From Apoda limacodes (taxonomy: Eukaryota; Arthropoda; Insecta; Lepidoptera; Limacodidae), in NCBI GenBank assembly GCA_946406115.1, contig OX291558.1, forward strand, positions 19,088,205-19,152,204: 64,000 nt of DNA. Reading direction: 5' to 3'. The position numbers were made by a program, and so were the translations under genes. Under the pieces are notes generated by a model, which worked only from the letters and a program-made list of their open reading frames with translations, did not search any database and was not told the origin of the DNA. Of the stretch, positions 33,887 to 42,920 are shown piece after piece (position 1 is the first letter of the stretch; each line of letters starts with the position of its first letter).

Positions 33887-34053
33887 TTAACCTAAGAAAG
33901 TACTTAGTGCTTGAGCAACAAAAGGCAGCACATACAGAACTGCAAACACGTATAAAGCCCCTGTCACTAGACAAGACACGGGAATGGAGCTTTGAGGCAC
34001 GGAAAGACTTAGCCGAGGCATAGAGGCTTCTGTCGTCGCCGCCGCGACGCCAT
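33887..34053 (-). CDS. Candidate terminal exon with GPI-anchor-type hydrophobic tail
   Basis: Unlike its AT-rich surroundings this block is GC-rich and reads open on the minus strand. An acceptor (CTTCCTTACGCCTTCAAG|, AG at 34055-34054) is followed by 2 nt of a split codon, 54 codons and TAA at 33887-33889. The peptide starts GVAAATTEASMPRLSLSVPQ, a small, Ser/Thr/Ala-rich linker, and ends with a long hydrophobic run, CLVTGALYVFAVLYVLPFVA, then a short tail. That is the layout of a GPI-attachment signal or a C-terminal membrane anchor, as in Ly6-like or Ig-type cell-surface proteins. No upstream exon was identified. The first-exon candidate at 41154-41219 is on the same strand but ends in phase 0, so at least one middle exon would be needed. 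Confidence 0.42.
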
Positions 34054-34984
34054 CTTGAAGGCGTAAGGAAGATTAAATTTCTTGGATATTCTTTTCATGC
34101 AATCGTATATCAGTATTATATTTTGATTTTTTACGGTGTCAAGTCTTCAATATATCATAGGCATAGGAATAATGAATTGTATCACAAGAGATCAAAATAA
34201 TGTTTTTTTCGGCGATGGCGCTTTTTAAATCCAGAGTGGAGCGAAGGATTCTTAGGTAGAATCAGCAACGCGAGGGATTCAAAGAACGGCACACAAGGTA
34301 AAACAAATTTGCGACCGAGTGATTTATAAAAGTATCATCATAAACAGAAATTTGAGTAAACAATTCCAAAAGGCGGAATACATTTCATGCGATTTTTACT
34401 TTTACACAAACTTCTTTTGACCCTCGGGCAACTGCCAGTTTTATTATACAGCTAGGTACTTGTTTATATATTGTTCTTGATCGATCTCTTTGGTGCTGGA
34501 ACATTCACTAACAATATCCACATTCTAAATTGAAATCACGTTCCGTCACTTGGGATTAAAGTGCCCCTGTTTACGAGGAACCAACCAGCTCTTTTTGAAT
34601 AGATGTGATAAAAAATATTATAGCTGGTAATTATAAAGGAGAGAATAGAGGTAGAGACCATTGATGTTTGCAGCTCTGATCTAAAGGGTTCAAGCTCTTC
34701 ATTAATTCCCCATTAATTGGTTTGTAGAAATCTCCTTTTTTGGAATAAGCTCGCCGTTTGTGTATCCCTTAACTGTACGAGTAATAACTCTCCTGTGCAC
34801 AAGAAAACATAATATTTTATTTAATTACTTAGGTCTACATCTAAAACCGCATTAGGTTATGGTTCCGTGCGATAGGAGTTATTGTGGACATCTGAAAACT
34901 TAATTTTTACATTTTAGTGGATTTTTGGAGGCGGTGAAATTTCGTGAGATTGAACTTACAATGACCTTTTAGGAGCCAAATATT
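34054..34984. other. Non-coding stretch, possible intron
   Basis: Pyrimidine-rich on the minus strand just upstream of the exon candidate. 34215-34300 is less AT-rich but gave no convincing exon. Nothing else was seen. Confidence 0.35.
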
Positions 34985-35560
34985 TCAAAAAACCAGCTAA
35001 GTGCGTGTCGGACCACGAGCAGTGTACGGTTCCGTAGTTGTTCCGTCACAATTCTCCAAGTACATTTTATAAGTTGACCGACTAGTAAGGCCTTCTTATC
35101 AGTGATAGGTTGTCTTTAAACTTCGTATTATGTATACTATTATCAATATTTTTTTCCAAATATTACAATTTAATTGTCAGAGGACAGTTGACTATAGCAA
35201 AAATTAAAATTAATGTTCGTTCGTTCGGTAATTTCAGCCAAAAGACGTCCACTACTAAACGTAGACCACAAATGTAACGGCCGGTCCTAAGCTGCTTACT
35301 TTAAAGCTTAATATTTCGCAAACGGATCCCTAAATCAAAAAAAAGTTTTCACTAGGTAAGTACCTGCAATATAATCATCCCCACCGTATGTAAGGGTTTA
35401 ACTTTTTTCAAGATTTTAAATTTTACTAGTTTTCGGGATAATAGTAACGGGAAAATGTTTACCCATGCCAAATTACAGCTTTCTAATAATAAGAGTCTCT
35501 AAGATAAGACGCTGACAGACAGAAAGACAGACATGGCAAAACTAAAAAGGTTTCTTGTTG
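34985..35560 (+). repeat. 'CCAAGTGCGAGTCGGACTC' family repeat, diverged copy
   Basis: Head 'accagctaagtgcgtgtcgg', inner phrases 'ctccaagtacattttataagttg' and 'gcaaacggatccctaaatc', and a (GACA)n-rich end near 35510-35535. It is interrupted by an RTE-like fragment at 35216-35290. Confidence 0.5.
35216..35290 (-). repeat. RTE 3'-end fragment
   Basis: 'tttcagccaaaagacgtccactactaaacgtagacc' resembles on the minus strand the end of RTE elements ('gcccattgacgtccactgctggacataggcc' at 58315-58347). Diverged. Confidence 0.45.
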
Positions 35561-35956
35561 AATATGGCACTATAAAAACTGGTCATAAATTTGAAAAATT
35601 GTCTAAGACAATGCTATATTTTTAGAATAAATCTGGTACAAAACTCCTTTTCTCCTGTATATAAACACAAAACAAAACAATAGTCTTTAGTTAGTTTACT
35701 CTTTATATCTTTACAGTCCTCCCAATACCTCTGTATCCGAAAATCCCGAGGCAGCTTTATGGGGCATTATTTTTTGCTTTATCAGTACAATTGTTTCAAA
35801 TCCTCGCAGTGGCCTTTGTGCTACCGGTACTCTCTTAGGATTAACTTAATATACGCTTTAGAAATTGTATACGGTGCTTTGGAAAATTGTAGTTATTTGA
35901 TGCAAGTAGTTTTATTTACCACTAACATTATAAAACGAAAGTTTGTAAAATGTATC
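35561..35956. other. Non-coding stretch
   Basis: No feature was recognised. A 66-codon plus frame (35759-35959) is not supported. Confidence 0.4.
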
Positions 35957-36274
35957 TAAACCTGACTCAAAATCTATTTGCAATTCAGGTAAACAAAAAT
36001 GACCTTGACGCGCGTCTTTCGCTTTGTTAGTCTATGCCACATATACATAAATACGTATAATAATTCTCATCGTAAATTCGGAATTTTGTAGATTTTATAT
36101 TTAATCAGTGTCGTGATTTGAAAACCAGTTAAAGAATGTGACAATAAAGGTAAGTGTAAGTATTTTAATGATTTATGATTAAAATTTTTATGATTAAATT
36201 ACCAGAAAAAGTGAACATTAAGTAAAGTTAGGTTATGTTTACAAGATTTGCAAATAGATTTTGAGTCAGGTTTA
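35957..36274. mobile_element. 318-bp MITE with perfect 27-bp inverted ends
   Basis: TAAACCTGACTCAAAATCTA... at 35957-35983 is mirrored without mismatch by 36248-36274. The match stops immediately outside, so the ends are well defined. If the outer TA is the target duplication, the element fits a Tc1/mariner-type MITE; this is inference. No coding capacity. It lies 4 bp from a fragment of the CCAAGTGCG family. Confidence 0.85.
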
Positions 36275-36277
36275 CGT

Positions 36278-36350
36278 ATTTTTAAAAAACCAACCAAGTG
36301 CGTATACATAGCGTAAGTACACGCAATGTATAAGGGTTCTGAAAAGTGAC
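36278..36350 (+). repeat. Head fragment of the 'CCAAGTGCG' family repeat
   Basis: 'aaaaaaccaaccaagtgcgta' then 'aagggttctg'. Only the first 70 bp are recognisable. Confidence 0.4.
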
Positions 36351-36837
36351 ATTTATTGTAGAATTAAAAAAAACTAGTGAATCTACTTGTGAATTAGGTA
36401 GGTATATATAGTAGGCTCTTTTATCTTTTATATAGTTAGGAAGAAGAGGAGGCTGTCAAATAGTGAACGACCATATTGTTTGTTTACATTTGGTGAACAG
36501 ACGATTTCAATGCTTATACCATGTCATAGCTCTCAATGCCGAAAATAGAACGCACCTAAAAAAACGGATGCCGTTAAGGTTAGACCGCATTAAGCGAAAC
36601 CACACTGCAGCGTAGCGGCACGGCTCTTTTTAATAAACCGCACTTGGACTGCAGCGCCGCCGACACTTTTGACAACCTTGGAACAAGATTAACGAAATTG
36701 ACATAATATGTAGATGTTATCATTCTGTATAGAAAATAATTTTGGGAAAAACGCTATTTATGTATATAACGGATTGATTAAAGAATAGCTTAGCGTGCCA
36801 AAATAAAGTAAACCCTTAAATCTAAGAAGAGACTTTG
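36351..36837. other. Non-coding stretch
   Basis: 36590-36680 is GC-richer ('actgcagcg' twice), without an exon. Nothing was recognised. Confidence 0.35.
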
Positions 36838-37210
36838 CCTCCCTGTGTGTTTTCTACTGCTTGTACAACGGGTTGTGTTCTGAAGGATTGTTCATAATGA
36901 TTTCTAACGCTACTTTTTACCATCGTACCGCTCGCCATCGCTCACACTTTTGAACCTAAATGGTCACGTACAATTTTTAGAGAAACTACCTCTCGCGAAC
37001 ACTTGGGTTGTGGAATGACCTCCCTGCCAAGGTTTTTTTTCGAAGGTCTACAGTATAGAGTTCTTCAAGAAAGAGGTTATTAGATTTTTGAAAGGTCGGC
37101 AACGCGCGAGTAATGCCCCAGGTGTTGCAAGCGTCCATAGACTGCCGTGACAGCTTACCGTCAGGCTGACCGTAAGCTTGTTTGTCGCCTTAGTTGTACA
37201 AAAAAAATAT
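36838..37210 (+). pseudogene. Jockey-type RT C-terminal fragment with 3' UTR
   Basis: Plus-strand reading: LYNGLCSEGLF, ATFYHRTARHRSHF, SRTLGLWNDLPAKVF, then KVGNARV and the 3' UTR 'caagcgtccatagactgc' to 'aagcttgtttgtcgccttag'. It matches the family at 54437-54903 in order. Broken by a stop before MVTYNF and a frame change in the T8 run near 37033. Confidence 0.7.
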
Positions 37211-37589
37211 TATATTTGCAAGGATTACCCAAATAGTATTTTTCAGTACTTACTATTCATATGAATTGTATTTTCGAGGATAAATATTGTTTAACAAATA
37301 AAATACCTGTTTCATGTCTTACGCCTTTTGCAAACAAACTTAAATAACGCGCGGTGTCGTGCCGCCTGCTATATCGCACAAGCGGCAGCGGAATTGCGAG
37401 ACGCGGCACTGCGTAACCATTACCAAAGGCTACAGTTACCAAAGTTACCAATAAAATATTCCCGGGATAACCTGCTTACTCCCTTTTTCCCATTTACTCT
37501 CAAACAGACAGACTTTTCCTAGAACAAGACTTGGTAAACCGATTTTACTCTTAGGATAAGAGTTATACTTGTTTAGTTGAATCCGTCTT
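37211..37589. other. Non-coding stretch with a GC-rich island
   Basis: 37340-37430 is GC-rich and open on both strands for 64 codons. No domain or splice context was defended. Possibly repeat-derived. Confidence 0.3.
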
Positions 37590-38265
37590 TAGAGAAAAAA
37601 ACCGGCCAAGTGCGAGTCTGGATCGCGCACCGAGGATTCCGTACAAACTAATTATATGTAGATAGTTCTTGCATCATGAGATTAAGCCTCGCAGAAGAAG
37701 ATTTGTCTCTTTATTTGTGATGTTACACCTTGCTTCTTGCCAAATTTAATGATTCTAGGTCAACGGTAAACACCCCATAGGTTTTGATTTATTTGTGACA
37801 GAATATGGGACAAAAATGTCCGTATTTTTTGCATTTTGCATTGACTTAGAAGACAAGCTTGATTCTTTTACAACTTCAAGTGTCCGTCGACTTTAGTATT
37901 TGATATTAATTTGAACTTAAATCCTCCACGCGTTTTTTAGTAAAAGGTTTTTGGCAAACTAATAAACTTTTTTTATATTATAACTAAAAATAAACGAATA
38001 TCGGATTTTTTCCAATATTTGTGAAAACCTTGCTTCATATCAAATTTCATGATTCTAGGACAACGGGAAGTAGGTTAGGAAACCCGTAGGTTTTGATTTA
38101 TTTGTGAATGCCAGAATATGCGACAAAAATTTCAGTATTTTTTTATTGCGTTGATTTAGATGCTAAATTTTTTACAGCTTCTTGACTTTAGTATTTGATA
38201 TTAATTTCAACTTAATACCTTCACAGACATACGGTCAACAAAGGAGGTACGGAACCTTAAAAATT
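37590..38265 (+). repeat. 'CCAAGTGCGAGTCGGACTC' family repeat, long copy
   Basis: Head 'aaccggccaagtgcgagtct' then 'ggatcgcgcaccgaggattccgtac'. The middle phrase 'tgattctagg.caacgg' appears twice (37750 and 38050) with 'taggttttgatttatttgtga' after each, so this copy contains an internal direct duplication of about 300 bp. Ends 'aggaggtacggaaccttaaaaatt'. Confidence 0.65.
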
Positions 38266-38344
38266 ACTTAAAAACCTCAAAAGTATTTTTAAATACCTAT
38301 CCACACAATGGGGTGCACGAAAAGAAAATTATTTCCCTTTTTTT

Positions 38345-38440
38345 ACAAATCACTAAGGTGGCAAACACACTAACTTTGCACCTGATGGTAAGCGATCACC
38401 GCAGCCAATGAGTTTGATGTATGAGAGACCATGCATGCAT
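38345..38440 (-). repeat. Jockey-family 3' UTR fragment
   Basis: 'cactaaggtggcaaacacac' then 'ctgatggtaagcgatcaccgcagcc' on the plus strand is the 3' end of the family, read on the minus strand. No RT is attached. Confidence 0.65.
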
Positions 38441-38469
38441 ATTTTCGTAATAGTAGAACATCTCCCCTC

Positions 38470-38640
38470 CCAGTTTCGCTATTTTTTAAAGTTTGCATGA
38501 AAAATTTGCATTTGTCACATCAAAATTCATCCGATTCGTTTTGAGTAGCGAAATGGTTATAGTTTGCATGAAACGCAGTTAAATTAACAAAAACTGGGTC
38601 GGATCCAATTGTTTTTAACAGGAGTAAAAAATAGCGAAGA
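38470..38640. repeat. Small inverted-repeat unit
   Basis: 'tttcgctatttttta' at 38483 is mirrored by 'taaaaaatagcgaa' near 38625. 'agtttgcatgaaa' occurs directly at about 38499 and 38561. Possibly a decayed MITE. Confidence 0.4.
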
Positions 38641-39479
38641 TTTTGTTTGAGTACCACGATAGGATCAACATTTTTTCCTTGCGGATTTTCTTTGCCTTTT
38701 TGACATTCCGAAAAAAGAAATCAATTCCCTTAACATAAAAAGAAGAACTTCTCTCTTCTCAAAGAAGAGTGCGCACACAATCTTGCACAAATTCATATTA
38801 CGCAATTGCACAACTTCGACTTAATATCTTTATGTGATGACGCTATCTATGAGAAACATCGGAGAGTTCTGAACTAGTTCTAAACTACTACACTAGTTCA
38901 TCAACTAGTTTTTTGAAAACATAGAATTAACAGACAAAAACGAAAATGTACTTGACATTATTAAAATGTTGCTTAATTGTGTTTTCAAAATCAAAAAGTA
39001 TTATATAACAAAGGCAGTAATCACATTTTCATCCATAAATCGTTCAAAATTTATATAAAGGCAGGATGTTTTTGAACGCGCATACATATTGAACGTTCTA
39101 AAGGCCAGTTGACAATCAAGAATTGACTCAAAATCTTCTTCGGTGGATGGTCAATGCCTGTGCGTATCCTTTTACACCCTACACTATTTACTATTTAAAG
39201 ACACTATGTCTTCTATGAGTACAAATGTTTAAAGCTATGCATGTAAACCATAAGGAACTATACCTACCTGTCCCATTCCAATAAATATTTTAGCCTGTTT
39301 ATTGAGAAGGTAATTCATAGTATAGAGTTATTATGTATAGGTATGAGGCTATGTCTTCAAATATGTTTACACATTTATCAATCCATTTACTGTAGTCCCA
39401 CAATGCACGCCCCTAGATATCCCATCCCTAGAATATTGAGATTTTTCGTATTAACATCTTTAGCGACGTTCAGTTTCGA
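38641..39479. other. Non-coding stretch
   Basis: AT-rich. 'aactagtt' words repeat at 38870-38915. No gene was recognised. Confidence 0.4.
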
Positions 39480-39930
39480 AATCACTTGGAAGACAAGGTT
39501 AAGCTACTTTACCTCGGAGCAAAGTCGCTAATCCGGCCTTACATGGAGCTCCTACTACTACCACCTCTGGAACCCACAAGGATGCCAGCTCGGTCGGTTC
39601 AACGACGAGCTAAAAGAATTATCGACGACCTTAAACTTACAAGCGGTATCCCTACCTTTAACTTTGAGCAGAGACTCTTCTTCCCTGAACGTGCCTACCC
39701 GCTTGTACAACACCCTAATGATAATGGGTTGTGTTCTGAGGACTGTTCTTAATCATATCCACTAAATCATCCATCATCACACCTTAGAACCTAAATGGTC
39801 ACACACTGTTCGGTTTCAGAGTGATTCCTCCCAAGAACGCTTAGGTTTCGCAATGAGCGCCTTGCCGAGGTTATCTCTAGAATTATTGCCGAGGTTATCT
39901 CTAGAATTAACAACCATAGGAAACGGATCC
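39480..39930 (+). pseudogene. Jockey-type RT C-terminal fragment, plus strand
   Basis: Reads GAKSLIRPYMELL, PARSVQRRAKRIIDDLKL, then QRLFFPERAY, GLCSEDCS, and in other frames VTHCSVSE and SRTLRF-like pieces. It carries an exact 24-bp (8-codon) tandem duplication at 39862-39885 and 39886-39909. It ends abruptly where the oppositely oriented fragment begins. Confidence 0.65.
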
Positions 39931-40310
39931 TTTTTTATACCAATAAGGTGGCAAACAAGCTAACGATCCTCCTGTTGGTATGCGGTCACCGCAGGCCATG
40001 CTCGCTTGCAACACCAGGGCGTCACTCGCACGCTGCCAACCCTTTAAGAATCTAATAACTTCTTTCTTGAAGAACCCCATATTGTTGTTCTTAGAGAAAA
40101 CCTTAGCAAGGATCTTATTCCACCACCTAAGCGTTTGCTTGTTTGTAAGTATCTCTGAAACCGCATTGTACGTGACCATTTAGGTTCTAATGTGTGAGGA
40201 TGACTTCCCTGCCAATTGCGAGCGGTGCGATGGTAGAAAGTAGCCGTGGGCATAATTTCGAACAATTCCTCAGAACACATCCCATTATACAAGCGGTACC
40301 TAAGGAACCC
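39931..40310 (-). pseudogene. Jockey-type RT C-terminal fragment, minus strand
   Basis: Starts at a T-rich 3' end ('ttttttataccaataaggtgg', the element's tail) and reads upward as KVFSKNNNMGFFKKEVIRFL, then after a frame change near 40170 as MYNGMCSEELFEIMPTATFY. 5'-truncated near 40310. It faces the plus-strand fragment end to end. Confidence 0.75.
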
Positions 40311-41153
40311 AATATAAAATTTTGCCCATCCATTAATAATTATGAAAATGGCCCGACTGCCGCAATATTTACTCTTGACAGCATGTAAAAAAAAATGTTG
40401 GTGAATTAATAAAATCAGTAAATTGACTATAACAATAATTATTGCAAATAAATACCTATTATTTTACTAACACGTCTAACAAACAAAGAAAATAAAGTTT
40501 TAAACAGAATTATTAAAATCAAATATTAATAGTAGGTACAAACGTACAAAACAAAAAAAAAATATTAAATATTTAAATAATAGGAATAATAATCATAATA
40601 ATTTAACTAAAAAATTGCACAGAGGATACAAATAATATGGAGATTTTGCGAATTAATTCGTACACCTATAATAATTTCATCTTTTATAACGACATTATTG
40701 TATTTTTGCTTTTTTAACTTTTTCTAAGTAATCTTTGATTTAACCCATCAAAGATAAAAAAACCCCCACGTACCTACAAATAAGCAAAAAAATTACAATC
40801 AATATTTCAGTGATATTTATAATTTTATAAATATACATACATCCTACATCCCAAGCCAATACATAAAAGAATAAGATTTTTACAGTATTAGATACGAATG
40901 GATACCTAGATTCAGGTACGTAGGTATAGAGTTATACAAGTTTTACACAGGTATTACGTAACACATGGAAAAAAGTCTCACCCTATCAACCTTAATAACC
41001 CCTTTCTTTACAGTCAGCTACTAACTTTACACCGCGTAAAAACATTTCCGAAGGCGTTTAATCGATTTTCGACTTAGTGGCCTCGGCGCAACACCGCATT
41101 AGTCTAATATCAAAAAATACGAAATATTACAGGAATATTAGCTAATAAATTAC
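40311..41153. other. AT-rich stretch, possible intron
   Basis: No coding or repeat feature was recognised. It would be the first part of the intron following the exon candidate at 41154-41219. Confidence 0.4.
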
Positions 41154-41219
41154 CTGGCCAGCATGTAGGACGTCCAGAAATATGGTAAAAACACTTAAAA
41201 AAAGCACGACGCGCGACAT
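41154..41219 (-). CDS. Candidate first coding exon encoding a signal peptide
   Basis: On the minus strand, ATG at 41219-41217 sits in a good start context (ACA before ATG, A at -3). It opens a 22-codon exon, MSRVVLFLSVFTIFLDVLHA plus Gly-Gln, followed at once by a splice donor CAG|GTAATT (GT at 41153-41152). The peptide has a short basic n-region, a 15-residue hydrophobic core and an A|G cleavage option after LHA, a textbook secretory signal. Sequence upstream is GC-rich for 330 bp, downstream AT-rich, as expected for a promoter and 5' UTR followed by an intron. Phase at the donor is 0. The gene is not identified. The 68-codon frame overlapping it on the same strand (41110-41316) is in another frame and I regard it as a shadow. 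Confidence 0.48.
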
Positions 41220-41555
41220 TGTAGCAGCCGCGGGAGTGCGTTCCCAAACCCGACTGGCGATCGCTGACGTTTGAGTCGCACACCAGAAACCTGCGTACTA
41301 GTATTCGGTACGGCACAGCACAGTGGCCGTACCTAACCTAGCGTGGTATAGATCGACCGTCCCGGGAGTGAGAGGGACAGAGCTCGGAGGGAATGAGTTG
41401 GAGAAAGACGGGAGAGGGAGGATAACGCACGCGCACTAATGTTGTCTCCAAGCCGAGCACGCAATGTGCGGTGAGCGATCCACGTCGAGGCGAGCCGTCT
41501 CCGTCTGGCTTTAGGTGGGTGCCTTTGCAGGTTTCCCATTTGGCTGTTGGTCATC
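41220..41555 (-). promoter_or_regulatory. GC-rich promoter/5' UTR candidate
   Basis: CpG-containing, with purine/pyrimidine-biased GAGAGGG words (41365-41425) that could bind GAGA-type factors. Inr-like 'ctcaaacgtc' and 'ccagtcgg' motifs lie 40-60 bp above the ATG. No clear TATA box. Transcription would run on the minus strand into the exon at 41154-41219. Its right edge is cut by a CCAAGTGCG-family repeat. Confidence 0.35.
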
Positions 41556-42010
41556 TAAAGAAAAAACCGACCAACAACGGCAGGTCGGACTCTAACACTA
41601 AGAGTACTACTAAGGGTACTTAAGCGTTCCTAGTTTAACAACAACCTTATGCTTTCTGCATGACCCTAAGGTCGACTGGTAGATACTGCCTAAGGCATTT
41701 AGTCCACTTATTGTATTTGATTGCAATAAAGTGTTTAAATAAATAAAATAAATAGTCTAAGGGCACCGTATCACCTAATAGTATAAACATGAACACAAAT
41801 TTTTTCATCAATTATACATAGATGGACAAAGTTTGTTATTTGTGTGAATTGTAAACTTAAACTCGCACTTGACCGTTTTAAGGGTTCCTTAGCCAAAAAG
41901 AAACCCTCACTGTTTCGCCATTTTCTTGTGTCACTCTGTCTGTCCGTAGCTTAACTCAGAGCCTATTAGTACTAGAAAGCTGTAATTTGGCTCGGCTTTA
42001 ATAACAACAA
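41556..42010. repeat. Pieces of the 'CCAAGTGCG' family in both orientations
   Basis: 41556-41640 is a diverged head ('aaccgaccaacaacggcaggtcggactc'). 41855-42010 is an inverted piece ('aaactcgcacttgaccgttttaagggttcc' ... 'tctgtctgtccg'). Between them is AT-rich filler. Confidence 0.4.
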
Positions 42011-42098
42011 GGCTGACAAAGTTGTAAAATCATATCACGGCAATAGTATATATGTTACGCTCAAAGATCGAAAACGCTCAGTGAGCGGAAAAATAGCT

Positions 42099-42265
42099 CA
42101 CAACGCTTTGTGGTCACAGTAAAACATCCACATGGCGAAATTCGTGTTATGGCTCTAATGAAAACGCGCACAACGCGTTGTCGCAATCACAGAAAGACCA
42201 AATAGCGAAAATCGTGTCGTGGCTGACATGCTAGTCTATCTCAACGCGTTGTGGCAATGAAGAAA
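42099..42265 (+). repeat. About 70-bp tandem repeat, 2.4 copies
   Basis: 'cacaacgc.ttgt.g.' starts at 42099, 42169 and 42240, each followed in the first two by 'cacag.aa.acca...(t)agcgaaa.tcgtgt...ggct'. Imperfect. Confidence 0.6.
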
Positions 42266-42920
42266 AGCTATGACTTATTTTATTACGACGCACACTACTT
42301 TTCGATATGGGTCCTACTAGGCCTAGGCTGGAAACGTTTTGGTAGATGTCCTTAGGAAATATTTTTGACGTGACAACGTCTTATAAATTGGTTTGCCGGG
42401 TGACACTTCAAGAAACTGCGTTACGCTCCGCTCACGTTATGCGCTCACAATGAGAGCGAGTGAGAGGCACGCGGCATGGTTAGCCCGCCTAAGAGCGAGA
42501 GAGACAGACATAAAAAGTGAAAGGCACAAGTTGTCACGTTACAATGTTAATAATATTACGATTAATAGCAATGGTTTTTTATTTAATAAAATCACTGCAT
42601 AACGTGTTTGTCATTATTAAATATGTAATATAATTATATCAATTAAAATAAAACGATATTTATTGATACTTTATATTTAAAAAAATCAACGTATTAAGTA
42701 ATAAATTACTGAACACAAAATATTAATCATTTGTAAATTACTTATAATTCACTTAAAATAATTAGGGATTTTAATTTTTTTATGACAATTTAAAATTCTT
42801 TCAAGTAATAAAAATGTTTAACACAAATTTTTATTGATCACCAATAAACAACAACAATGTAATTACATTAATTACTTATATTAGAAATTACTATAATTGT
42901 GAAAAATAAGTATTTGATTG
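42266..42920. other. Non-coding stretch
   Basis: 42390-42540 is GC-richer with 'gagagcgagtgagag' and 'gagcgagagagacagacata' words, probably repeat-derived. The rest is AT-rich. Nothing else was recognised. Confidence 0.35.
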
